Counted from the first letter of the stretch, positions 1 through 5,564 are shown. The stretch is DNA of 5,998 nt from Acidobacteriota bacterium (GCA_016189965.1 JACPRL010000151.1:1-5998), one strand, 5' to 3'. Numbers and translations are program-made. Notes: generated by a model not told the origin, from the sequence alone.

Positions 1-1226
1 CCCGTGACGTTCACGACCGTCCGGCACATGTCGAGGATGCGATCCACGCCGAGCACCAGCGCGATGGCTTCGGGCGGCAGGCCGACCACCTGGAGGACAA
101 TCATCAGCAGGGGGATAGAGCCGCTGGGCACGCCGGCGGTGCCGACGGCGGTGAGCACCGCCATCACCACCACCATGAGCTGCTGGCCCAGGCCGAGGCT
201 GACGCCGAACACCTGGGCGATGAAAAGCACGGTGACGCCTTCGAAGAGCGCGGTGCCGTGCATGTTCATGGTTGCGCCGAGCGGCAGGACGAAGCCGCAG
301 ACCTGGCGCGGGATGCCGAGCTCTCGCTCGCTCACCTCGAGCGTGGTGGGCAAGGTGGCGTTCGAGGAGCTGGTGGAGAAGGCGGTGACGATGATGGTCT
401 TCGTGCGGGAGAAGAATTCGAGCGGGCTCATCCGCCCCAGCCAACGCACCAGCAGCGAGAAGACGCCGAAGAAATGCAGCGCCAGGCCGGCCACCACCGT
501 GAGCACGTACCAGAAGAGCTTGGCGAGCACGTCGTAGCCGAAGAGCGCCGTGACGCTGAAGATGAGGGCGAAGACGCCGAAGGGCGCGAGCATCATCACC
601 CAATCGATGATGACGATGACGGCGTCGCCCAGCGCTTCGAGCATCCCGAGCATCGGGCGGGCGCGCTCGGCGGGCAGCACGCTCAGTGCCGCGCCGAAGA
701 GCAGCGAGAAGAAGATCAAGCCCAGCATGTCGAAGTTCGCCGCCGCCGCCACGGGGTTGCGCGGCACGATGTTCACCAGCAGCTCGACCCCGAAGCGCGT
801 CTGCCCAGCCGCCTGCGCCATCTGCTGCGCCTGGCCGCTGAAGCGCGCCAACAGCTCCTGGCGGGTTTCGGGGGCGAGGCCGGCGCCGGGGCGCAGCAGG
901 TTCACCAGCACGAGGCCAATCGCGCAGGCCACGGCGGTGGTAACGAAAAAGTAGACAATCGTCTTCAGGCCGATGCGGCCGAGCTTGCGGACGTCACCCA
1001 GGCCGGCCACGCCGAGGGTGAGCGAGGCGAAGACCAGGGGAACGACGATCATAATCAGCGCCCGGAGCCAGATCTGCCCGGCGGGCTGCGTGACGTTCCC
1101 GACCAGCCACACCAGCCGCGGCGCCGGGCCGAACAGCGAGTTCGCCACTACGCCGGCGGCAGCGCCGATCACCAGGCCGAGGAGAATCCGGGCGGCGAGG
1201 TTTTTCTCTGGTTTCGCGCTTTTCAT
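1..1226 (-). CDS. Dicarboxylate/amino acid:cation symporter (DAACS family), C-terminus cut by window edge
   Basis: Inner-membrane secondary transporter importing acidic amino acids or C4-dicarboxylates with Na+ or H+. The minus-strand reading is open for 408 codons from ATG at 1226 to the window edge. An in-frame TGA just upstream and no other start codon fix this start; a weak GAAAGA precedes it. Seen: hydrophobic segments throughout (TM1 at about residues 11-32); a TM3-like YFFVTT at 92-97; the serine-rich hairpin STSSSNATLPTTL at 284-296; the TM7 motif NMHGT at 321-325; a glycine/proline hairpin AGVPSGSIP at 364-372; and TM8 GVDRILDMCRTVVNVT at 393-408. Known for GltPh: the TM8 Asp, Arg and Asn bind substrate and cations; here they are D395, D399, R402 and N406. 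R402 suggests an acidic substrate. Odd: the usual NMDGT aspartate is His323. About 10-30 C-terminal residues, including the last cation-site Asp, are missing. Family call is firm; substrate and coupling ion are not known. Confidence 0.95.
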   Translation of the reverse strand, partial: MKSAKPEKNLAARILLGLVIGAAAGVVANSLFGPAPRLVWLVGNVTQPAGQIWLRALIMIVVPLVFASLTLGVAGLGDVRKLGRIGLKTIVYFFVTTAVACAIGLVLVNLLRPGAGLAPETRQELLARFSGQAQQMAQAAGQTRFGVELLVNIVPRNPVAAAANFDMLGLIFFSLLFGAALSVLPAERARPMLGMLEALGDAVIVIIDWVMMLAPFGVFALIFSVTALFGYDVLAKLFWYVLTVVAGLALHFFGVFSLLVRWLGRMSPLEFFSRTKTIIVTAFSTSSSNATLPTTLEVSERELGIPRQVCGFVLPLGATMNMHGTALFEGVTVLFIAQVFGVSLGLGQQLMVVVMAVLTAVGTAGVPSGSIPLLMIVLQVVGLPPEAIALVLGVDRILDMCRTVVNVT

Positions 1227-1258
1227 GCGTCTTTCATGTCATCAAAAAAACCGGCGCG

Positions 1259-1287
1259 ATTATCGCTGATTCACGCCGCGCCGCCAA
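1259..1287 (-). promoter_or_regulatory. Candidate sigma70-type promoter of the symporter gene
   Basis: On the minus strand a TTGGCG -35 box (1282-1287) is followed after exactly 17 bp by a GATAAT -10 box (1259-1264). They match the consensus at 4/6 and 5/6 positions. Transcription would start near 1252, giving a leader of about 25 nt before the ATG at 1226. A run of seven T on the minus strand lies inside this leader. The match is by eye, in DNA from a phylum whose promoters are less well characterised. Confidence 0.45.
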
Positions 1288-1326
1288 GCGGAGAAAGCGG
1301 GGGAACGTGACCCGCGACTCTCTACA

Positions 1327-1350
1327 CTTCGGCTTCGCTCAGTGCAGGCC
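1327..1350. repeat. Dispersed 24-bp repeat, copy 1
   Basis: This 24-bp stretch (CTTCGGCTTCGCTCAG, then TGCAGGCC) matches 5455-5478 at 20 of 24 positions in the same orientation. Both copies lie between genes. The core CTTCG-x-CT-x-CGCTCAG resembles a short repeat common between genes in GC-rich environmental bacteria, which yields spurious peptides such as LSEAE or SVVEG when translated. That resemblance is from memory; the match between the two copies is directly seen. Confidence 0.6.
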
Positions 1351-1384
1351 GGCGACCCGTGAAAACGACAGGCGGGGCTTGACT

Positions 1385-1420
1385 CACCACAGAGGCACAG
1401 AGGACACAGAAGAGGACAGG
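1385..1420. repeat. CACAGAGG-type short tandem/dispersed repeat
   Basis: The 8-mer CACAGAGG occurs twice head to tail (1388-1395 and 1396-1403), followed by degenerate copies (ACACAGAAG, AGGACAGG). Strings of the form ACCACAGAGGCACAGAGG are, from memory, a common intergenic repeat in acidobacterial and other environmental genomes. No coding role is apparent. Confidence 0.5.
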
Positions 1421-1447
1421 AGAGAGGGGAACAAGCACGGCAGTTCC

Positions 1448-1465
1448 CAGCGGCAGGGGCCGCTG
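1448..1465. repeat. Perfect hairpin 1
   Basis: CAGCGGC (1448-1454) and GCCGCTG (1459-1465) form a perfect 7-bp stem around the loop AGGG. It is the first of three hairpins within 91 bp. There is no adjacent T-tract, so a role as an intrinsic terminator is not supported. Confidence 0.6.
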
Positions 1466-1500
1466 CGCTGAACACGAGAGGGAAGGGCTTCCAGGAACAG

Positions 1501-1538
1501 TGCCCGCTGCGCGGGCATGACAGGCAGGAATGCCTGTC
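1501..1538. repeat. Tandem pair of perfect hairpins (dispersed-repeat type)
   Basis: Two perfect stem-loops stand one base apart. TGCCCGC (1501-1507), loop TGC, GCGGGCA (1511-1517) forms a 7-bp stem. GACAGGCA (1519-1526), loop GGAA, TGCCTGTC (1531-1538) forms an 8-bp stem with a GNRA-type loop. The second hairpin followed by CCACC looks like a repeat I associate with acidobacterial intergenic DNA. Reading through it gives peptides such as WWDRHSCLSCP that recur as spurious translations. The stems are directly seen; the family assignment is from memory. Confidence 0.65.
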
Positions 1539-1606
1539 CCACCAAAGACGTGACATAAGGTGTGGGGGGTTCCCACCCAGGTGGGTCGCGACGCCGTGGG
1601 ACGGAA

Positions 1607-2413
1607 CTAGAAGGGGATGCGGGAGCCGATGGGGCGGCGGGTCTGGTTGGAGGCGGGCGGGGCGCCGGGGAGGCTGGTGGGCTGGCCGGTCCAGTCGAAG
1701 CGGGCGAGAGCAGCGTCGAGCTCGAGCGGCCGGTCGAGGACGATGTCGAGCGTGGTGCCGCGGGCGAGCACGACCTCGCGGCCGCGCGTGAGGAGAATCC
1801 AAGCCAGACCCGCCGCGGCGCCCGCGCCAGCGCCAATGGCTGTGCCTTTGCCGCGGCCGGCGATAGCGCCGATGCCGGCGCCGGCGGCCGTCGTGCCGGC
1901 GACGGTGCCGACGTCCTCGCCCTTGGTGGTATCGCTCTTGACGCTGCCTTCGGTGCGGTCAACCTCTTCGTCGTTGACGGTGCCAGCGCTGGCCAGGCTG
2001 GCCGAGAGCCGCGTGGTGTAGCCGTTGGGCAGGGTCAGGTCGTCGAAGCGGACGTGGAGCTCACCGCGGCCCTTGATGCGCCCGGGGCGCTTGACCTGGG
2101 TAACCGTGCCGCGCACAAAGCTGCCCACGGGAATCAGAATGCGGTTGTTGACCACGACGGGGTAGATGGTTTCGAAGTAGACGAAGTCGCCCGGCTCGGC
2201 GGTCTTGGTGTTGACGGAATTCTGCAGCACGAGCGGGATGTGGGTGCCGACGGGGATGACCACGGTGGCCGGCTCCTCTTCGGCTGGTTCTTGGGCGGCA
2301 GGCTCGTCTTTGTCGGGCGGAGGCTGGGCGGGTTCCTGCGCCGCGGTTGCGGCGGCCAGCAACAGGCCGAGAAGCACACTCAGAAGGAAACGAAGGGAAA
2401 GCTTCGCCAGCAT
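1607..2413 (-). CDS. Secreted glycine-zipper protein with remote VirB10/TrbI-like domain, function unknown
   Basis: A 268-aa protein probably exported to the periplasm or outer membrane. The start is ATG at 2413, preceded by GGAGG with 5-nt spacing; the frame runs open far upstream, so the ribosome site decides. Seen in order: a signal peptide (about 1-25, hydrophobic 9-22, cleavage near Ala24/Ala25); a Pro/Glu/Ala-rich linker (27-49); a beta-rich domain (51-140) with IPVGTHIPLVLQNSVNTK, IPVGSFVRGTVT and VRFDDLTLPNG; a Gly/Ala-rich hydrophobic stretch (about 168-205) with GxxxG spacing typical of glycine zippers; then a beta-like tail ending in Phe. The pattern GTxIPLxL, later IPxGSxxxGT, then LPNG resembles the VirB10/TrbI C-terminal domain. 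That is a remote visual match, and no secretion-system gene is nearby. An envelope or membrane-associated role is inferred; the activity is unknown. It lies 74 bp downstream of the hydroxylase gene on the same strand. Confidence 0.85.
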   Translation of the reverse strand: MLAKLSLRFLLSVLLGLLLAAATAAQEPAQPPPDKDEPAAQEPAEEEPATVVIPVGTHIPLVLQNSVNTKTAEPGDFVYFETIYPVVVNNRILIPVGSFVRGTVTQVKRPGRIKGRGELHVRFDDLTLPNGYTTRLSASLASAGTVNDEEVDRTEGSVKSDTTKGEDVGTVAGTTAAGAGIGAIAGRGKGTAIGAGAGAAAGLAWILLTRGREVVLARGTTLDIVLDRPLELDAALARFDWTGQPTSLPGAPPASNQTRRPIGSRIPF

Positions 2414-2418
2414 AGGTG

Positions 2419-2423
2419 CCTCC
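2419..2423 (-). promoter_or_regulatory. Shine-Dalgarno site deciding the start of the secreted-protein gene
   Basis: GGAGG on the minus strand stands 5 nt before the ATG at 2413. It distinguishes this start from the long open frame that continues upstream without a stop across the hydroxylase gene. Confidence 0.8.
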
Positions 2424-2440
2424 AGCGACGGCCTCACAAC

Positions 2441-2469
2441 ATCGTATTCCCTATGGATGCCGGATGCAA
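2441..2469 (-). promoter_or_regulatory. Weak candidate promoter of the secreted-protein gene
   Basis: On the minus strand TTGCAT (2464-2469), a 17-bp spacer and TACGAT (2441-2446) sit in the 74-bp gap after the hydroxylase stop codon. The boxes match consensus at only 3/6 and 4/6. If real, the secreted protein can be made independently of the upstream gene; otherwise the two form one transcript. Confidence 0.3.
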
Positions 2470-2487
2470 ACCGCCCGTTGCCGCGGT

Positions 2488-3084
2488 TCATTGCGGAAGC
2501 TCCGCGGACGAGGGGCGAGCGGCTAGGAGGCGGTCGAAGAGGGGGAAGAAGATGTTGAAGCGCGCGGGAGCGCCCCGATGGTGCTGCATATGGTGGGCGC
2601 GGGCGGAGGCGAGCGCGGCGGGGAGCCAGCCGCCCTGATGGATGCGCCAGTGCATTTCTTCGACCGCGACGAGGTAGAGCGTAAAGGCGAGGACGATGCC
2701 GGGGCCGAGGCCGGGCCGGAGGGCCCATTCGAGGGCGGCGACGGGGGCGACGTTGGCGGCGAGCAGCGAGACGACGTAGAGCGGGCGGGCGATGATGACG
2801 ATGTAGAGCGGCTCGTCGGGGGCGCCGACGGTGGCGTGGTGGAGGTCGAGGTGGCGGCGGGCGAACCAGTTGTCGGCGTCGTGGAGGAGGAAGCGGTGGA
2901 CGACATACTCGAAGGCGTTGGCGTAGAGCAGTCCGAGGAGGAAGCCGGTGGCGAGCTGGAGCGGCGTCGGGGGGAAGGCCCAGGCAAGGGCCGCCGTGAG
3001 CAGCCCGCCGAAAAGCAGTGCGGTGAGCGCGGCGCAGCGCTTGATGGCGCGCCCGCGTCTGAGCGTTTCGGCCTCGGACAACAT
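2488..3084 (-). CDS. Fatty acid hydroxylase / sterol desaturase superfamily membrane protein
   Basis: A 198-aa integral membrane oxygenase that would hydroxylate or desaturate a lipid using O2 and a histidine-bound di-metal centre. Histidine boxes, in order: HRFLLH (63-68), HLDLHH (78-83), HWRIH (145-149) and HHMQHH (164-169). This order and the contexts EYVVHRFLLH and ARAHHMQHH match the FA2H/Scs7-type fatty-acid hydroxylase arrangement. Hydrophobic segments lie at about 17-37, 42-60, 93-121 and 128-142. At 198 residues it is close to the bare catalytic domain, with no cytochrome b5 domain. The start is ATG 3084, preceded by GAGGTGA (3087-3093). An alternative TTG at 3108 would overlap the -10 box and is rejected. 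The substrate cannot be read from sequence: fatty acid, hopanoid/sterol or carotenoid are all possible. It is divergent from the molybdoenzyme and upstream of the secreted-protein gene. Confidence 0.9.
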   Translation of the reverse strand: MLSEAETLRRGRAIKRCAALTALLFGGLLTAALAWAFPPTPLQLATGFLLGLLYANAFEYVVHRFLLHDADNWFARRHLDLHHATVGAPDEPLYIVIIARPLYVVSLLAANVAPVAALEWALRPGLGPGIVLAFTLYLVAVEEMHWRIHQGGWLPAALASARAHHMQHHRGAPARFNIFFPLFDRLLAARPSSAELPQ

Positions 3085-3086
3085 GG

Positions 3087-3093
3087 TCACCTC
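3087..3093 (-). promoter_or_regulatory. Shine-Dalgarno site deciding the hydroxylase start
   Basis: GAGGTGA on the minus strand, with its GAGG core 5 nt from the ATG at 3084, matches the 16S anti-SD sequence well. It favours ATG 3084 over the upstream in-frame TTG (3108) and GTG codons. Confidence 0.7.
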
Positions 3094-3107
3094 TGCTCTG
3101 GCGAGCA

Positions 3108-3113
3108 ATTATA
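3108..3113 (-). promoter_or_regulatory. -10 box (perfect TATAAT) of the hydroxylase promoter
   Basis: A perfect TATAAT on the minus strand stands in otherwise GC-rich DNA, 23 bp upstream of ATG 3084. Transcription would start near 3101, leaving a leader of about 17 nt that just holds the GAGGTGA site. No good -35 box is seen 16-18 bp upstream, so an activator or a different sigma factor may contribute. Confidence 0.5.
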
Positions 3114-3176
3114 TCGCGCGGGCGGCACAGACGCACGAGCGAGGGGGAATGAGGTAGACTCGGGGCGGGCAGGGAG

Positions 3177-5390
3177 ATGCCGGCGCGCATTGCATCGTGG
3201 CGGCCGTTCGGGCTGGGCCACACCAAGCCGCACCACTACTGGGAAATCCTGCGCGTGCTGTGGGAGAACCGCGACAACCTGAGCTACGCCTGGCGGATTC
3301 TGCGCCACGGGGTGTGCGACGGCTGCTCGCTGGGGCCGGCGGGGCTGCGGGATAACACGATGGCGGGCGTGCACCTGTGCATGGTGCGGCTGAAGCTGCT
3401 GCGGCTGAACACCATGCCAGCGGTGGACGCGCGGCGCCTCGAAAACCTCGCCTCGCTCGGCGGGCTCTCGAACCGAGAGTTGCGGCGGCTGGGGCGGCTG
3501 CCCTATCCGATGGTGCGGCGGCGGGGCGAGCGGGGCTTCCGAAGGATTCGCTGGGAGGATGCGTTGGAGCTGGCGGCGGAGGCGATTCGCACGACGGCGC
3601 CCGAGCGGCTGGCCTTCTACACGACGTCGCGGGGGCTGACGAACGAGGTCTACTACGTCGCGGGGAAATTGGCGCGGGCGCTGGGGACGAACAACGTGGA
3701 CAACGCGGCGCGGCTCTGCCACGCCGCTTCGACCACGGCGATGAAGGAGACGCTGGGGGTGGGCGCGGCGACCTGTTCTTACCGCGACTGGATCGGGACC
3801 GATTTGATCGTCTTGCTGGGGAGCGACATTGCGGCGAACCAGCCGGTGGCGACGAAGTATTTCTACTACGCCAAAGAGAAGGGGACGCGCATCGCGGTGG
3901 TCAACCCGTTCCGCGAGCCAGGGCTGGAGAGCTACTGGGTGCCTTCGATTCCGAAGAGCGCGCTGTTCGGCACGCGGCTGGCGGATGAGTTCTACCCGGT
4001 GCGGGTGGGGGGCGACATCGCGTTCCTGAATGGGGTGCTGAAGGTATTGATTGAGCGCGGAGCGATTGACGAGCGCTTCATCGCCGCGCACACGACGGGG
4101 TTCGAGGAACTGAAGCGGAAGCTCGCGGCGCAGACGTGGGAAGAGCTCGAGGCCGCAAGCGGGCTGCCGCGGGCGGCGATGGCGCGGTTGGCCGAGAGCT
4201 ACGCGCGGGCGCGCACGGCGGTGTTCATCTGGTCGATGGGGCTGACGCAGCACCGCTTCGGGGTGGAGAACGTGAAGGCGGTGGTGAACCTGGCGCTGGC
4301 GCGCGGGATGGTGGGGCGGGAGAAGTGCGGGCTGGTGCCGATTCGCGGGCACAGCGGCGTGCAGGGGGCGGCGGAGGTGGGCTCGGTCCCGGGGCAGTAC
4401 GTGGCGGGCTTCGCGGTCAACGAAGAAAACGCGCGGCGCTTCGCGCAGCTCTGGGGGTTCGAGCCGCCGGCCGGGCGGGGGCTCGACGCCCCGCAGATGC
4501 TCGAAGCGGCGGCGCGGGGGGAACTCGACGTGTTGTATTCGATCGGGGGGAATTTTCTCGAGACGATGCCGGAGCCTGGCTTCATCCGCGCGGGGTTCGC
4601 GCGGCTGCGGCTGCGCGTGCATCAGGACATCATGCTGAACTCTTCGATGCTGCTCGACTCGGACGCGGTGCTGCTGCTGCCGGCCCGGACGCGCTACGAG
4701 CAGGCGGGCGGCGGGACGCTGACCAGCACGGAGCGGCGGATCCGGTTCAGCCCGGAGATTCGGGGAGCGCGGATGGGGGAGGCGCGGTCGGAGTGGGAGA
4801 TTCTGGTCGCGCTGGCGCAGCGCGTGCTGGCGGAGGAGCGCCGCGGGGCACTCTACTATCGCACGGCGGGGGAGATCCGGCAGGAGATGGACCGCGTCAT
4901 CCCGCTCTACAAAGGCATCGGGCGGCTGGCGAAGGAAGGCGACTGGGTGCAGTACGGCGGGGAGCGGCTGCTCGAAGGCGGCGTGTGCGGGGGGCTGCCC
5001 GAGGGCCGGGCGCGGTTCAGCGCGCTCGACCTGCCTCCGGTGGGCGGAGGCGACGCGCGGTTTTATCTCGCGACGCGGCGCGGGAGCCAGTTCAACTCGA
5101 TGGTGTTCGACGCCGTGGACGCGTTGACAGGCGCCGCGCGCACGGACGTTTTCATGGCGGCGGAGGATGCGGCGGCGCTCGGCATCGGCTCGGGCGAGCG
5201 CCTCCGGCTGCGCTCGGCGACGGGGCAGATGGTGGGCCGAGCGCGGGTGGTGAAGCCGGGCGGGCTGGCGCGGGGCTGCCTGGTGGCGCTGTGGCCGGAG
5301 GCGAACGTGCTGGTGGGGCGGCGCTACGACCCGGGCTCAGGTGAGCCGGACTACAACGCCGAAGTAACAGTGGAACGAGTAGTGTCCTAG
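3177..5390 (+). CDS. Molybdopterin oxidoreductase, YdeP/FdhF-like (formate dehydrogenase alpha-like) family
   Basis: A 737-aa cytoplasmic-type oxidoreductase of the DMSO-reductase superfamily, expected to carry bis-MGD molybdenum. E. coli YdeP, its closest known relative by eye, is about 760 aa. Seen: an N-terminal Cys set C47-x2-C50...C68; substrate-domain landmarks FYTTSRGLTNE (148-156) and RLCHAAST (179-186); LLGSDIAANQP (213-223); VNPFREPGLE (242-251); GMGLTQH-like SMGLTQH (353-359); IRGHSGVQG (389-397); SIGGNF (455-460); and a C-terminal molybdopterin-binding domain from about 626. C181-H182 aligns with the Sec/Cys-His of formate dehydrogenases and is the likely Mo ligand. R390 aligns with their active-site Arg. 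No twin-arginine signal is present. An in-frame TGA upstream makes ATG 3177 the first possible ATG; AGGGAG directly abuts it, which is poor spacing. No FdhD, ferredoxin or membrane partner gene lies nearby. Formate as substrate is unproven. Confidence 0.93.
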   Translation: MPARIASWRPFGLGHTKPHHYWEILRVLWENRDNLSYAWRILRHGVCDGCSLGPAGLRDNTMAGVHLCMVRLKLLRLNTMPAVDARRLENLASLGGLSNRELRRLGRLPYPMVRRRGERGFRRIRWEDALELAAEAIRTTAPERLAFYTTSRGLTNEVYYVAGKLARALGTNNVDNAARLCHAASTTAMKETLGVGAATCSYRDWIGTDLIVLLGSDIAANQPVATKYFYYAKEKGTRIAVVNPFREPGLESYWVPSIPKSALFGTRLADEFYPVRVGGDIAFLNGVLKVLIERGAIDERFIAAHTTGFEELKRKLAAQTWEELEAASGLPRAAMARLAESYARARTAVFIWSMGLTQHRFGVENVKAVVNLALARGMVGREKCGLVPIRGHSGVQGAAEVGSVPGQYVAGFAVNEENARRFAQLWGFEPPAGRGLDAPQMLEAAARGELDVLYSIGGNFLETMPEPGFIRAGFARLRLRVHQDIMLNSSMLLDSDAVLLLPARTRYEQAGGGTLTSTERRIRFSPEIRGARMGEARSEWEILVALAQRVLAEERRGALYYRTAGEIRQEMDRVIPLYKGIGRLAKEGDWVQYGGERLLEGGVCGGLPEGRARFSALDLPPVGGGDARFYLATRRGSQFNSMVFDAVDALTGAARTDVFMAAEDAAALGIGSGERLRLRSATGQMVGRARVVKPGGLARGCLVALWPEANVLVGRRYDPGSGEPDYNAEVTVERVVS

Positions 5391-5405
5391 AAGGCGAAAA
5401 GCAGA

Positions 5406-5462
5406 TCCTTCGACTGCGCCCCACCCATTCGGGGAATGGGCGGGGCTCCGCTTCCTTCGACT
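5406..5462. repeat. Hairpin flanked by direct repeats
   Basis: GCCCCACCCATTC (5418-5430) and GAATGGGCGGGGC (5434-5446) pair over 13 bp with a GGG loop and one off-pair. On the minus strand that position is a G-U wobble, while on the plus strand it is an A-C mismatch. Copies of TCCTTCGACT flank the hairpin at 5406-5415 and 5453-5462, followed by GCGC and ACGC. The layout suggests a repetitive extragenic palindrome-like element rather than a simple terminator. Confidence 0.55.
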
Positions 5463-5478
5463 ACGCTCAGGACAGGCC
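5455..5478. repeat. Dispersed 24-bp repeat, copy 2
   Basis: CTTCGACTACGCTCAG followed by GACAGGCC matches copy 1 (1327-1350) at 20 of 24 bases in the same orientation. It lies immediately beyond the minus-strand terminator tract and overlaps the second flanking direct repeat of the hairpin element. Confidence 0.6.
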
Positions 5479-5483
5479 CTGAC

Positions 5484-5560
5484 AAAAATAAAAAGCCCAC
5501 GGCACCCCGGCCCGTTCCCGCGCAGGAACGAGCGGGGCGGGCAAAAGGCGTGCCGTGGCT
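5484..5560 (-). terminator. Intrinsic (rho-independent) terminator of the minus-strand gene at 5565
   Basis: Read on the minus strand, AGCCACGGCAC (5560-5550) pairs with GTGCCGTGGGCT (5505-5494) with one bulged base. Inside, CGTTCC and GGAACG form a second perfect stem around a 6-nt loop (5513-5530), with a CCCCG/CGGGG pairing between them. The structure is followed at once by TTTTTATTTTT (5494-5484). It begins only 4 bp after the stop codon at 5565. The orientation of the T-tract excludes use by the plus-strand gene. Confidence 0.85.
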
Positions 5561-5564
5561 ACCC

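Larger units (their letters stand above)
1288..1606. other. Non-coding intergenic region with dispersed repeats and hairpins
   Basis: About 320 bp with no credible gene lie between the 3' end of the secreted-protein gene and the promoter of the symporter. From low to high coordinates it holds a 24-bp dispersed repeat (1327-1350), a CACAGAGG-type repeat (1385-1420) and three perfect hairpins (1448-1465, 1501-1517, 1519-1538). A further C-rich/G-rich inverted segment lies around 1571-1586. Open frames crossing it give low-complexity peptides with no family look and no ribosome binding site. No T-tract terminator is visible for the gene ending at 1607. Confidence 0.7.
5391..5564. other. Intergenic region between convergent genes: hairpin, repeats and terminator
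   Basis: 174 bp between the stop codons of two convergent genes. It holds a 13-bp-stem hairpin (5418-5446) flanked by a direct repeat TCCTTCGACT (5406-5415 and 5453-5462), the second copy of the dispersed 24-mer (5455-5478), and a minus-strand terminator (5484-5560). No T-tract follows any hairpin on the plus strand, so termination of the molybdoenzyme transcript is not explained by an intrinsic signal here. Confidence 0.7.

Noticed and set aside
258..1310. A 350-codon plus-strand open frame opposite the symporter
   Set aside because: The translation is a low-complexity Glu/Arg/His/Gln-rich sequence antisense to an unmistakable transporter; no RBS or family resemblance.
1385..1545. Possible CRISPR array or integron-like site
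   Set aside because: The repeats are of different kinds, not regularly spaced and not separated by unique spacers. No cas or integrase gene is present.
1571..1586. C-rich/G-rich inverted segment after the 1607 gene as an intrinsic terminator
   Set aside because: The stem is short and no T-tract follows on the minus strand, so it was not annotated as a terminator.
1260..1962. Minus-strand open frames of 180-192 codons through the intergenic repeats
   Set aside because: They translate dispersed repeats (peptides such as WWDRHSCLSCP) and overlap the real 1607 gene in other frames; composition is not protein-like.
1562..2638. A 358-codon plus-strand open frame opposite the secreted-protein gene
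   Set aside because: Gly/Ala/Arg-rich antisense shadow. The minus strand has a signal peptide, glycine zipper and Shine-Dalgarno site.
1607..3226. A 539-codon minus-strand open frame spanning the secreted-protein and hydroxylase regions
   Set aside because: Only its last 268 codons look like protein. The upstream part is Arg/Pro-rich, antisense-like composition in a different frame from the hydroxylase, and the GGAGG-ATG at 2413 gives a good internal start. The open frame reflects high GC.
3087..4622. A 511-codon minus-strand open frame opposite the molybdoenzyme
   Set aside because: The translation is Arg/Pro/His-rich with no recognisable domain. It mirrors the strong coding signal of the plus-strand gene and is a GC-driven shadow.
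5418..5446. The 13-bp hairpin as terminator of the plus-strand molybdoenzyme
   Set aside because: It carries an A-C mismatch on the plus strand and is not followed by a T-run. The flanking direct repeats fit a repeat element better.
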